Assembly (NCBI GenBank): GCA_021776115.1
Contig: JAJFGN010000004.1
Location: forward strand, 62,001-126,000
DNA: 64,000 nt
From: Kiloniellaceae bacterium
GTDB taxonomy: Bacteria; Pseudomonadota; Alphaproteobacteria; Kiloniellales; J153
Direction: 5' to 3'
Part shown: positions 9,313 through 18,455 of the stretch, one piece after another
Numbering within the stretch: the stretch's first letter is position 1
Layout: each line of letters begins with the position of its first letter
Translations under genes and position numbers: made by a program
The notes under the pieces: generated by a model
What the model was told of the DNA's origin: nothing
Database searches by the model: none
What the model saw: the letters and a program-made list of their open reading frames with translations, nothing else

Positions 9313-11430
9313 ATGAACACCAAGGCAGATTACGACGGTCCGATTCTGGAATGCCGGAACCTCTCCATCTCTTACTTTACACGGGCTGGAGAAATCCCGG
9401 CTGTTGTCGACTTCAACTTGACGCTGGAACAAGGCGGAAGCGTCGGCTTGGTGGGGGAGTCGGGGTGCGGCAAATCGACCGTGGCCATGGCCATCATGCA
9501 ATACATGGGCAGCAATGGTGGAATCGTCGGCGGCCAAGTCATTTACAAGGGGCGCGATCTAGCGACCTGTAGCGAGGAAGAGCTGCGGCAGTTGCGCGGC
9601 AACGAGATATCCATGGTTTATCAGGAACCCATGGCGTCCCTGAACCCAAGTATCACACTTGGCAAGCAGTTGATGGAAGTGCCGCTGTGTCACGAAAATA
9701 TTTCGGAAAAAGAGGCTTACGGCCGCGCCGTGCAGATCCTGGCCGACGTAAATTTACCTGACCCGGAGCGGGTCATGGCTTCTTATCCGCATCAGATTTC
9801 AGGCGGTCAACAGCAGCGTGTTGTGATCGCGATGGCACTTCTTTCGAATCCGTCACTTCTCTTGCTTGACGAACCGACGACCGCGCTCGACGTCACGGTC
9901 GAGGCCGGCATCGTCGAGTTGATTGGCGACATCGCCAAAAAGTTCAACACCTCCATGGTTTACATTTCGCATAACCTGGGTTTGATCCTAGCGACATGCG
10001 ATCGGGTCAACGTGATGTACTCGGGCGTCGTGGTCGAGAACGGTTCGGTCGATGAAGTCTTCGACCACATGCGCCATCCCTACACCAAGGGATTGTTTAG
10101 CTGCATACCTTTACCCGGAACCGACAAGATGGCCCATCCGCTGGTGCCGATCCGCGGCCAGTTACCGCTGCCGCACGAGCGCCCGCCGGGATGTTACTTC
10201 GGACCGCGCTGCGACTTCTTTCAGGAAGGACGCTGCGACAAGGCGGGCGAACGCGGAACGATTGATATGCGTGACGTCGATGACCGCCCGGGCCACGTTG
10301 TCCGATGCGAACGCTGGAACGAAATCGACTGGGAAAATTATCGGCCTGAAGGCGTAACCTCATACCCGTTACAAGCCGGTGAGGAAGTTCTCTCAATCGA
10401 CAATATGCGCAAGTACTACGAGCTGAACGACAACTCCATTGCGGCCATGATCTCCGGGAAGCGTGTGCGTTACGTCAAAGCGAACGAGCGTATCAGCTTC
10501 AACGCACATGAAGGCGAAACTATCGCCATCGTCGGTGAGTCAGGTTGCGGGAAGTCGACCTTCGCCAAGGTCCTGATGGGGCTCGAAACCGCGACCGATG
10601 GCGACGTCGTTTTCAATGGCAAGGATGTCTCGGAGCTTCCTGTGCAACAGCGCTCGCCGGAGCAGGTCGGCTCCATGCAGATGGTCTTCCAGAATCCCTT
10701 CGATACCCTGAATCCCAGCCATGCGGTTGGGTCGCAGCTTGCTAGGGTGATCAAGAAATTCGGCGTCGAAAGCGATAAGCATAAAATTGAGCAGCGGGTT
10801 ATGGAATTACTCGACTTAGTCAAGCTGCCACGAGATTTCGCGCGCAGGCGGCCACGCCAACTTTCCGGCGGACAGAAGCAGCGGGTCGGAATCGCTCGGG
10901 CCTTTGCCGGCAATCCAGCCATGGTTGTCGCGGATGAACCGGTATCTGCGCTGGATGTGTCAGTTCAGGCGGCGATTACCGGCCTCTTGATGGATATTCA
11001 GCACACCTACCGAACGACGTTGTTATTCATCAGCCACGATCTCAGCTTGGTGCGATATCTGGCCGACCGCGTGGTCGTGATGTACCTGGGCCAGATCATG
11101 GAACAAGGAACGACCGACGAGGTATTCGCGCCACCCTACCATCCCTACACCGAAGCCCTGTTATCCGCGGTCCCGATCGCGGACACTTCGATCAAGAAAA
11201 AGCGGATTATCTTGGAGGGCAACTTACCCAGCGTGATGAGCCCACCGAAAGGCTGTCCGTTCAACACCCGGTGCCCGCGCAAGATCGGTAGCATCTGCGA
11301 GACAGAGGTTCCTCCTTTTGTCGAGGCGGGGCCGGGCCATGTCATCATGTGCCATATCCCCATGGAAGAGCTGAAAAGTGTCGAGCCGGTCATCGTTCAG
11401 GTTGATAAAGATCGTCCCGCCGCGGAATAG
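9313..11430 (+). CDS. Dipeptide/oligopeptide-type ABC transporter ATP-binding protein, two fused ATPase domains
   Basis: Two Walker A (GESGCGKSTVA, GESGCGKSTFA), two ABC signatures (ISGGQQQR, LSGGQKQR), two Cys-containing oligopeptide-ABC C-terminal segments. Confidence 0.93.
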   Translation: MNTKADYDGPILECRNLSISYFTRAGEIPAVVDFNLTLEQGGSVGLVGESGCGKSTVAMAIMQYMGSNGGIVGGQVIYKGRDLATCSEEELRQLRGNEISMVYQEPMASLNPSITLGKQLMEVPLCHENISEKEAYGRAVQILADVNLPDPERVMASYPHQISGGQQQRVVIAMALLSNPSLLLLDEPTTALDVTVEAGIVELIGDIAKKFNTSMVYISHNLGLILATCDRVNVMYSGVVVENGSVDEVFDHMRHPYTKGLFSCIPLPGTDKMAHPLVPIRGQLPLPHERPPGCYFGPRCDFFQEGRCDKAGERGTIDMRDVDDRPGHVVRCERWNEIDWENYRPEGVTSYPLQAGEEVLSIDNMRKYYELNDNSIAAMISGKRVRYVKANERISFNAHEGETIAIVGESGCGKSTFAKVLMGLETATDGDVVFNGKDVSELPVQQRSPEQVGSMQMVFQNPFDTLNPSHAVGSQLARVIKKFGVESDKHKIEQRVMELLDLVKLPRDFARRRPRQLSGGQKQRVGIARAFAGNPAMVVADEPVSALDVSVQAAITGLLMDIQHTYRTTLLFISHDLSLVRYLADRVVVMYLGQIMEQGTTDEVFAPPYHPYTEALLSAVPIADTSIKKKRIILEGNLPSVMSPPKGCPFNTRCPRKIGSICETEVPPFVEAGPGHVIMCHIPMEELKSVEPVIVQVDKDRPAAE

Positions 11431-11537
11431 GCACGGCCTTGCCGGGATGCATGCGCCCCTTTTTGCGATAGCTTAAGCTCCTTCAGACAATACTGCGGTG
11501 TCGATGGCGCGGAACAGACTGCGTAAACAGGCGTCGG

Positions 11538-11981
11538 GTGGTGATTTTGCGCGTGAAACGTCTCAGATATGCGGCCCTCGCCGGCCTTTTTGCGGCGCTA
11601 ATCTCGTACCCGGCGGCGGCGGTCGAGTGCTGGCAGGGCTGGGGATATTGGGTCGACTCGCAAACTCGGGCTTATAAGAGCCAAGAATTGCTGTTGGTGA
11701 CCGACGGCCCGGCCGACTGGGCGGCCGGCAAGACCGTAACCCTGCGGGTGCTCGATCGCGCGACCGGCCGGATCGACGAGTCTAAGGCGCCGATTGCAGC
11801 GGTTCCGCTGGAACCGCGAGCCTACTACCGAGGCAACGCCAATTATGTCGACGGAATAGCGGATGTCGAGGGCGCAATGGACCGTCTGGTGTTCGGACTA
11901 AGTCAAATTACGCCGCCCGTGCCGACATTGCCGGAAATGGAGGCCTACACGGCCTGGGCCTGCGGCCTTGGACGGGAATAG
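11538..11981 (+). CDS. Hypothetical secreted protein
   Basis: Signal peptide AALAGLFAALISYPAAAVE; good coding continuity; no recognised domain. Confidence 0.55.
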   Translation: MVILRVKRLRYAALAGLFAALISYPAAAVECWQGWGYWVDSQTRAYKSQELLLVTDGPADWAAGKTVTLRVLDRATGRIDESKAPIAAVPLEPRAYYRGNANYVDGIADVEGAMDRLVFGLSQITPPVPTLPEMEAYTAWACGLGRE

Positions 11982-12020
11982 CGCAGGACGTCCGGCGCTC
12001 TACATGTTTACTCTACATGT

Positions 12021-12863
12021 TTAGTCGAATAGGGCGTTAATATCGTCCTGAGAGATGGCCTGGCCCGCCAACTGCGGCCCATTCATCAAGGCCTTATCTC
12101 CTTCGGCATCTGGATCTTGAGCGACAGGCAGATCGGTAAAGGCCTCGACGCCCCAGATATTGATCATCGCCAAGATTTTTTCTTCGATGAAGCGGATCGT
12201 GCGCACGACTTTTGTAATGCGCTGGCCCGTTATGTCCTGGAAATTGCAGGCTTCGAAGATCTTGATGATCTCACCTGCCACCTGCTCGGCCATGGCCACG
12301 GATTCCTCGTCCTCCGGGTGTTGACCGCTCATTTGCCGGACCAGCAGCTCGATCTGCTCACTGGCGGACAATATGTCTTCGGTCGAGGTTTCGGTGGCCA
12401 AGACGATGGCGTCCAGCTGGCTGGTGGCGGCGGCCATCCGATCGTCCTCGGCTTCTGGGTGCCGGATCGCCGCGATCTCGTTTTTGGCCTGACTGATCAT
12501 GCGAACCATCGCCGCGATCTCGACCCGGGCCGCCATGGCTTCTTCCGCGGCGGCCTCCGCGCCGCCTGCCGGCGCGTGTACCGACGGGCCCGATGAGGCG
12601 CCGGAACTCCTGATCCGTTGGCTTAGGTCCTCAATGGCATCCAGTATTTCGCCGTTTGTCACCCCTTCGGGCCGGTGTACGCGCCGCTTCCGCAATTGGC
12701 GCTCAACACTGAACTCCTTGACCTGTGGCAGGGTCTGCATCGTCGGCTCTCCAGGAAATACGGGCAGCATCGGTCTATCGCCTAGCTTAGAAAATGACCG
12801 GGAAAGATTAAAAAGCTCTAAGTCAGGTCGCATTGCGTGGCCGGGTGCCACCGAAGATTGCAC
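12021..12863 (-). CDS. cheZ: CheZ-like protein phosphatase (N-terminus uncertain)
   Basis: IFEACNFQDITGQRITKVVRTIRFIEEKI catalytic region and C-terminal QDDINALFD CheY-binding-like tail. Confidence 0.85.
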   Translation of the reverse strand: MQSSVAPGHAMRPDLELFNLSRSFSKLGDRPMLPVFPGEPTMQTLPQVKEFSVERQLRKRRVHRPEGVTNGEILDAIEDLSQRIRSSGASSGPSVHAPAGGAEAAAEEAMAARVEIAAMVRMISQAKNEIAAIRHPEAEDDRMAAATSQLDAIVLATETSTEDILSASEQIELLVRQMSGQHPEDEESVAMAEQVAGEIIKIFEACNFQDITGQRITKVVRTIRFIEEKILAMINIWGVEAFTDLPVAQDPDAEGDKALMNGPQLAGQAISQDDINALFD

Positions 12864-13030
12864 CCAACATTAAACACTGCTAACACAAGTATATTTGACA
12901 TTTTTTGAACTAAAAACAATATATAACAAATATTATCCAATGTAATTAACTCGAAAGCTTCATATTTATTAGCATTATATTAATGCAGACCGTATTTACT
13001 CCACCCAAACAAATAGTGCGTTGCTTTAGG
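12860..13030. promoter_or_regulatory. AT-rich intergenic promoter region upstream of the beta-helix protein gene
   Basis: TTGACA at 12895-12900 with AATATA at 17-nt spacing (TATATA at 19); inverted repeat GCATTA-TAT-TAATGC at 12972-12986; strongly AT-rich against a GC-rich background. Confidence 0.5.
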
Positions 13031-13055
13031 AACCAGCGGACAAGGGTGGATAGTC

Positions 13056-14675
13056 ATGAGCACACAAGATAGCGGATGCTTGAAGAGCACGGACGTTGTC
13101 ACGACGCTCGCAAGGGCCTGCCTGGCGGCAGTCGCATCGCTCGGCGTTACCCTCGGCGCACAGTCCCAGAGCGCCGCACAGAATATCGTGATGACGCCCG
13201 GCGAAATCGAGTTTCTCGATGCAGATTCGGCTGACTGCGGGCCCTTTGGTCCGGAGTGCTCGCCAGCCGGGGAAACTACGCGCTTCCAACAGGTCTTCGA
13301 TGCCTCGTTGTTCAATGGCCAGTCGGGTATGATCGATGCCATCGTACTCCGGCAAGATTGTCCGGGACTTCCGCTAGAAGGTGAGGGACCTGCACTCGAG
13401 ATACGCTTTTCACATACTTCGGCAACGCCTGGTAATCTTAGCCCTGCATTTGCTGACAATATGGGCACCGATGAAACGCTAGTTCGCCAATCGGGCCCGT
13501 TCCCCTTATTTAGTGAGGCATTCCCGGCCTTTCCCGACGCCCTCTGCCCGCTATTGTTCGACATCTTCTTGGATGTCGACAATCGATTCTTCTACAACGG
13601 TCAGGATAACCTTCTGATGGACGTTCGGGTGACCGGCGGGCCGACCGATGTCATGTTCGATGCCTTGTCCGCCTCGCCCGTGATGTCGGCGATCAGCGCC
13701 CAAGGCCCGGCCGGTGTCGACGCTGCGACGGCAAGCGACATGGCTGCGCCTTCCTTGGTCATGGCCCTTCTTATCGCGCCGCCGGATCAGGATGGCGACG
13801 GTATCACTGACTTGGACGACAATTGCGCGACAGTCCCCAACCCCGATCAGTTGGATAGCAACGGTGACGGTTATGGCGACGCCTGTGTGCCACCGGGCAG
13901 CGTAGCGTCAAGCGCGACCCTTGGACTTGGCGCAGTGGTTGGCGACAACTCCAGGATCCGCAGGAATGTAACGATCGGCGATTTCGCCAACATTGGCAAC
14001 AACGTCCGAATCGACCGGAACACCACGGCTGGCGACAATCTTGTCATCGGCGACCGGACCCGGGTCCGGCGAAACGTGACCCTCGGCGATAATGTCGAGC
14101 TCGGCAGCCGCGTGCGTATCGACCGCTCCAGCACTCTGGAAAACGATGTGATCGTTGGCGACAACGTCATCATCGGACGCGGTGTTACCATCGGCGAAGG
14201 GGCGGTGATCGGCGACAATGTGCGTATCGCATCCGGCACCGTCATCGAAGCCGGGGCCGTGATCGGCGACAACACAATTATTCGCCGGGGTGCGACAATT
14301 GGAGCGGGCGCCCAAATAGGCGAGAACGCTCGGATCGCCTCGCGCGCCCAAATTGGCGATAACGTCATCGTCGGAGAAAACGCGGTTATTAACCGAAGCG
14401 TCAACCTCGGTGCGGACGTGCAAATCGGTGCCAACACCTCGATTGGCCGCGGTGTTAACGTTCCCGAAGGGACGACCATCGGCGAAAACACGATAATCGA
14501 TCGCAATGTGCGGATCGGCACAGGTGTACAAATAGGCTCCGACGTTCGCGTCGACCGCTTTGTGAACATCGCCAACGACACCACTGTGGCCGATGGCTCC
14601 CACCTGCGCCGGCCTTCGCGGCGACAGATATTCCGGCGCCTATTCTTTGCTCTTCTTGCACGCCTAGGCTTTTAA
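13056..14675 (+). CDS. Secreted mosaic protein: N-terminal secreted domain + thrombospondin type-3 repeat + left-handed parallel beta-helix (hexapeptide repeats)
   Basis: Signal peptide; [34 protein letters not shown]; about 12 consecutive 18-residue coils of the form VTIGDxxxIGxxxRIxRN. Confidence 0.85.
   Translation: MSTQDSGCLKSTDVVTTLARACLAAVASLGVTLGAQSQSAAQNIVMTPGEIEFLDADSADCGPFGPECSPAGETTRFQQVFDASLFNGQSGMIDAIVLRQDCPGLPLEGEGPALEIRFSHTSATPGNLSPAFADNMGTDETLVRQSGPFPLFSEAFPAFPDALCPLLFDIFLDVDNRFFYNGQDNLLMDVRVTGGPTDVMFDALSASPVMSAISAQGPAGVDAATASDMAAPSLVMALLIAPPDQDGDGITDLDDNCATVPNPDQLDSNGDGYGDACVPPGSVASSATLGLGAVVGDNSRIRRNVTIGDFANIGNNVRIDRNTTAGDNLVIGDRTRVRRNVTLGDNVELGSRVRIDRSSTLENDVIVGDNVIIGRGVTIGEGAVIGDNVRIASGTVIEAGAVIGDNTIIRRGATIGAGAQIGENARIASRAQIGDNVIVGENAVINRSVNLGADVQIGANTSIGRGVNVPEGTTIGENTIIDRNVRIGTGVQIGSDVRVDRFVNIANDTTVADGSHLRRPSRRQIFRRLFFALLARLGF
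13968..14615 (+). repeat. 54-bp periodic coding repeat (18-aa beta-helix coils, about 12 copies)
   Basis: Translation aligns in a fixed 18-residue register without insertions from [18 protein letters not shown] to [18 protein letters not shown] and one degenerate final coil. Confidence 0.85.
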
Positions 14676-14690
14676 GTAGGAGCGAGTGAC

Positions 14691-15647
14691 ATGCGATATT
14701 TTTACAATCGGTCGAAAATGACTCGGCGACGTCATCGGATGCGTATCGCCGCCCAAGCCAGCATTGTCGCGGCCGCTGTTCTGGCGTGGAGCGCCGCCGC
14801 CGCCGGCACCCTGGATGTATCGGTGCGCAACGGCTTCGTTACGATGAATGCCCATGCCGCACCTCTTGGGGATGTTCTGCGGGACCTGTCTGAGAAAGCA
14901 GGCTTCCGTCTGGTCATGAAAAAAGACCTCCATGCACCCGTAACCTGGAACCTTCAGGACGTGCCGGTCGAGGAGGCGGTCACGCGTCTCTTGGCCCGCG
15001 TCTCATCGGTTGCGCTTTACGCGCCTGCGGGTGAGGGCGCCGGGCCGGTTCTGACCGAGGTACGGATTTTGCGCGGCGGCGACAACGACGTACCCCTGGT
15101 CGAACACCGCACAGCGCTGGCGGAAAGTGATGAAAACGGCGAGGGGCTCGACAACATCGATGCGGCCAAGGCCAGGATGTCGGTAGCGCGCAATCAGCTC
15201 GCGTCGGCCGACGACCTTCAGCCGGCTTCGCGCGGGGTGCAGCCGATTGATCAAGCTCTCGCGGATGGGAACCCCATGGCCCGGCGCGACCGCACCTTGC
15301 GTGCGGCCAAGGGGCGACCGGATACGGGCCGCAGCGCCTTAAATTCTGCTTTGTCCGATCCCGATACCGTGGTTCGGCAGCGCGCCGTGCAAGGATTGGT
15401 CCGTCTAGGTGGTGAAGAGACGGTTTCGAGCCTGAGCAAAGTTCTTTTGGAGGATCCGGCGCCGCGCGTCCGCCGCATGGCCGCAGCTGGACTAGGGCGT
15501 ATGACCACCGAATCTGCATTCTGGGCGCTGATGGAAGCCAGCTCCGATAACGATCAAGGTGTCCGGGAGGCTGTTAGCGCAGCTCTCGTGGGGCTGGAAC
15601 GCCGGGGCGTCAACGCGAGCGGCGAGGCAGAAACCGCGCTCCAATAA
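14691..15647 (+). CDS. Secreted protein with STN-like N-terminal domain and C-terminal HEAT repeats
   Basis: Signal peptide; LDVSVRNGFVTMNAHAAPLGDVLRDLSEKAGFRLVM...VPVEEAVTRLL resembles secretin/TonB short N-terminal domain; HEAT-like ALSDPDTVVRQRAVQGLVRLGGEETVSSLSKVLLEDPAPRVRRMAAAGLGRM. Confidence 0.75.
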   Translation: MRYFYNRSKMTRRRHRMRIAAQASIVAAAVLAWSAAAAGTLDVSVRNGFVTMNAHAAPLGDVLRDLSEKAGFRLVMKKDLHAPVTWNLQDVPVEEAVTRLLARVSSVALYAPAGEGAGPVLTEVRILRGGDNDVPLVEHRTALAESDENGEGLDNIDAAKARMSVARNQLASADDLQPASRGVQPIDQALADGNPMARRDRTLRAAKGRPDTGRSALNSALSDPDTVVRQRAVQGLVRLGGEETVSSLSKVLLEDPAPRVRRMAAAGLGRMTTESAFWALMEASSDNDQGVREAVSAALVGLERRGVNASGEAETALQ

Positions 15648-15654
15648 CTCCGCC

Positions 15655-15683
15655 CAAGGCGGCACCGCCTTGACTCGAGTCAA
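15655..15683. terminator. Double palindrome between convergent genes, candidate bidirectional terminator
   Basis: CAAGGCGG-CA-CCGCCTTG (15655-15672) overlapping TTGACTCGAGTCAA (15670-15683). Confidence 0.5.
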
Positions 15684-15689
15684 AAGGGA

Positions 15690-16205
15690 TTAGCTTGGCG
15701 GCGCGGAGAGGGCAGCGGTAAAGCCGCGCAAGGACAGTACACGCTCGAAAAGAACTTCGTTGTTTCCCGTTTCGACCGTTACCTTTGCCCGAAACCCCTT
15801 GCGGAATTGTTTCATCAATTCGCTGGAATTCTCGGCGCCGAAGAAACAGGCGCCGTCCTCGCATTCCTGCGAAGACAATGGTGTGTTCTTATCCACAGCG
15901 ACCGTCGCCACGGCGATGTTTTCGTCCTCGCCGGAGACCACGAGCGGCGGCTTGCCCTCGTCGACATGGACGAAATAGACGATAAATTCCTCGCCGTCCT
16001 GGAACGTCGCGAGCTCTGTCGTGCAAATCTTGCTGCCGGCGACCTCGTCGCCTAGGCATTGATACTGCCACGACTCGGTTTCCTCCGCCCCTGAGGCCCC
16101 CGTCGAGACAAAGGAGAGGGCCAAGGCGCTTGTTGCTGCAAACCATCTGCGCATCGACCTTGGTATCCCCTGTGGGCCCCCAAGCAGAGGAGGCGGATGC
16201 CACAA
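15690..16205 (-). CDS. Invasion-associated locus B (IalB) family protein
   Basis: Signal peptide; WQYQCLG...KICTTELATFQDG and C-terminal LSLRGFTAAL typical of the family. Confidence 0.7.
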   Translation of the reverse strand: MWHPPPLLGGPQGIPRSMRRWFAATSALALSFVSTGASGAEETESWQYQCLGDEVAGSKICTTELATFQDGEEFIVYFVHVDEGKPPLVVSGEDENIAVATVAVDKNTPLSSQECEDGACFFGAENSSELMKQFRKGFRAKVTVETGNNEVLFERVLSLRGFTAALSAPPS

Positions 16206-16228
16206 GTGTATCGCTCAAAAATACCGGG

Positions 16229-16612
16229 TCAATCCGCCGCGCGTGCCAACGATCGAGGAAGATCGCGGGCGAAGCAACGAATGTCTTTGCGTCCAACCTG
16301 AGTCGAATTTTGTAGGGTGCAGGTCATCAGGCGGCCAGACTCAGTATCAACGAGCCATAGCCGATCCCCGGCGAGCAACCGCCAAGACTCCGGTCCCCGA
16401 TCGTTGTTGGCAGTGTACGCCACCGTCTTTACCGCCGCGCCCCGCTGGACTTGCAAGGGCCCGCCCGCCGGCAACCGCACGGTGGTTGCGTCAGCGCCCC
16501 GATAAACTGTGACCGCATTACTTTCTGCCGACCCGGCCAACTGCGGTATGGCGACCAGAAATGCCGTGGCCAAGCCAATTCCGCAAAGTGCTCGAATTCG
16601 TCTTAGCAACAT
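16229..16612 (-). CDS. Hypothetical secreted protein
   Basis: Signal peptide AFLVAIPQLAGSAES; no recognised domain. Confidence 0.6.
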   Translation of the reverse strand: MLLRRIRALCGIGLATAFLVAIPQLAGSAESNAVTVYRGADATTVRLPAGGPLQVQRGAAVKTVAYTANNDRGPESWRLLAGDRLWLVDTESGRLMTCTLQNSTQVGRKDIRCFARDLPRSLARAAD

Positions 16613-16733
16613 ATCGTAACTCCCTGAAAGCGCGCACGTCTTATTCGTCTGTCGCGATTACGGACAGCATGGCACAAGCAGCGAAGGGACGGAAGGGCGA
16701 GTTACGCGGGGGCAGACGCTCTAGCACGAGAAA

Positions 16734-16760
16734 AGGCTTGGGCCGTGTTGGCCCAAGCCT
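16734..16760 (-). terminator. Rho-independent terminator of tRNA-Asn
   Basis: On minus strand AGGCTTGGGCC-AACAC-GGCCCAAGCCT followed by TTTCTC. Confidence 0.85.
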
Positions 16761-16770
16761 CCCTCAAAAA

Positions 16771-16846
16771 TGGCTCCGCGGGCAGGACTCGAACCTGCGA
16801 CATGGTGGTTAACAGCCACCCGCTCTACCAACTGAGCTACCGCGGA
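16771..16846 (-). tRNA. tRNA-Asn (GTT)
   Basis: Minus strand TCCGCGGTAGCTCAGTTGGTAGAGCGGGTGGCTGTTAACCACCATGTCGCAGGTTCGAGTCCTGCCCGCGGAGCCA; cloverleaf with GTT anticodon and encoded CCA. Confidence 0.96.
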
Positions 16847-16979
16847 CCAGTGACCGCATGCCAAAAAACCTGGCGCGGCCCATAATACCGGCGCCACATA
16901 CATTTGGGCGCGCGGCGGGTTATATCAAAGCGTATCGGGGCCGGCAAATTTATTGCCAGGGGTTGTAAGCCGAATGCCC

Positions 16980-17159
16980 TTATCCTCCGGCCACTGCTGC
17001 GAGGAGGCACTGCGCGACCGGAAGATAATCGGAGTTTGGCATATGAAACCAGCGCAGGAACTCTGCCGTCGACATCTCTCCGGAAAGCCAGGTTTCCAAG
17101 AACATCTGGCTGATCGGATGCAGCCTTTCAGGCAGGCATGCCAGCAACTGGGGCGTCAT
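16980..17159 (-). CDS. Possible small protein (59 aa), unannotated by the ORF track
   Basis: Minus-strand ATG at 17159: MTPQLLACLPERLHPISQMFLETWLSGEMSTAEFLRWFHMPNSDYLPVAQCLLAAVAGG; GGGAG about 10 nt upstream. Confidence 0.3.
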   Translation of the reverse strand: MTPQLLACLPERLHPISQMFLETWLSGEMSTAEFLRWFHMPNSDYLPVAQCLLAAVAGG

Positions 17160-17339
17160 CGGCCAGTTCTCCCGGTCATCGTCTAGGAACCCAAGTTAGC
17201 ACTTTGTCCTTGCCGCACCCTATAGCTCTACCGGTCCCAGCGATTCGGCGCAACTCGAGGCCCTTGACGGTGCGGGCGGCGCCTGGAAGCGTGCCGTATC
17301 GTTAGGAGGTCGTTAAACCAAACCCGGCATCGTCGGGCC

Positions 17340-18425
17340 ATGCCCGAGAAGGACGCCAAATTCGAGCTGAATATGCTGTCGAATCCTGCTGAAGCTGGTC
17401 CAGGGCCACGACTTGGGTTCCTTCGAACCAGGTTGCCCGCTTTGGCTGGGATAGCGGCCTTAGCCTGGGCAGGCCTGTGGCTGGCTTTCACGGGCACGCA
17501 GGGCGAAGGGGCCACTGCCGATTTTCGACCGGGCGGCCTGGATTTAGCCCAAGCCAGCCGTGCCCTGTCGACGCACGCGTGGGAAATCGAGGGCTGCGCG
17601 GCGCTGGTCAGAATCGGAAAACCAGAGCCTGCCGGAATCCCTGAAGGATCGATCGAGAGGGTTCTGGAAATCCTTTCTCAAAGCGCGACCGCACGGGCTG
17701 TTCTGGATGAGGCTCGCGGCCGCAGGATCCATGTTTGCTTGGATGAAAAGACCGATCTGCTGGCCTACTACTTTTCCAGCATGGGCGTCATCGGGCTAAG
17801 TACCGAGCTTTCGGAGGGCGGTAGAATCGCCTTTCTCGCTCATGAGCTTAGCCACGTGCCTCAGCATCCCCGATACTCCGACAATCGGTACTATCCGCCT
17901 GAGGATTTACTCTTGCTTCGCCGGATAAGGGAGGCCACCGCCGAGGCCTTAGCGACGCGGATCGCTTGGGAACTGCGGGAGGCCGGGTACCCGGATGCCT
18001 GGAATGAGAAAGGGGCAAGCCCCTATGCCGACGTCGTCCGGGCGTTCCAATATGCCGCCGAAGGCAACACCAGTGTCGAGGGGCTCCAGGCCGCAACCCG
18101 GGCCGCATTCGACCATTGGTTCACAGCCGGCTGGCGGCGGGACGTATATGACCGGATGACGGTCGAGCATCTGCAGCGAATCTCCCGCGATGGGACGGGA
18201 TTAGTGCCACCCCGCAGGAAATTGCGCGAGCACTTCCTGATCGGCATAGCGACCTTGGGCGACGGCAACTTTCTTGCCGAAACACACGGTCCCGCGCTAA
18301 CAGATCCGTTTTATACCGGCAGGGTGTCCAAACATAACGCGACTCATATCAAAGGCTTACAGCACGATGCCAGCCTCGCCGTCCTGCCGGCCGACGACGC
18401 ACCGTTTTGGGGCAGTTCATCCTGA
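17340..18425 (+). CDS. Putative metallopeptidase-like protein (DUF6782-like), membrane/secreted
   Basis: N-terminal hydrophobic segment; AHELSHVPQHPRY (HExxH) followed by RRIREATAEALATRIAWELRE. Confidence 0.65.
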   Translation: MPEKDAKFELNMLSNPAEAGPGPRLGFLRTRLPALAGIAALAWAGLWLAFTGTQGEGATADFRPGGLDLAQASRALSTHAWEIEGCAALVRIGKPEPAGIPEGSIERVLEILSQSATARAVLDEARGRRIHVCLDEKTDLLAYYFSSMGVIGLSTELSEGGRIAFLAHELSHVPQHPRYSDNRYYPPEDLLLLRRIREATAEALATRIAWELREAGYPDAWNEKGASPYADVVRAFQYAAEGNTSVEGLQAATRAAFDHWFTAGWRRDVYDRMTVEHLQRISRDGTGLVPPRRKLREHFLIGIATLGDGNFLAETHGPALTDPFYTGRVSKHNATHIKGLQHDASLAVLPADDAPFWGSSS

Positions 18426-18455
18426 CGCTAGGGCTTACGGCAAGCCTCCACGGCC

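Noticed and set aside
12021-12863. CheZ as part of a chemotaxis cluster
   Set aside because: No other che genes are adjacent; an isolated cheZ is plausible in alphaproteobacteria and not by itself unusual.
13871-14603. Two long minus-strand ORFs (237 and 231 aa) with periodic sequence
   Set aside because: They mirror the 54-bp periodic coding repeat of the beta-helix gene; periodicity is inherited from the plus strand.
13968-14615. Regularly spaced repeats considered as a CRISPR array
   Set aside because: Repeats are degenerate at DNA level, contiguous and in frame with an 18-aa protein repeat; no conserved direct repeats with unique spacers and no cas genes.
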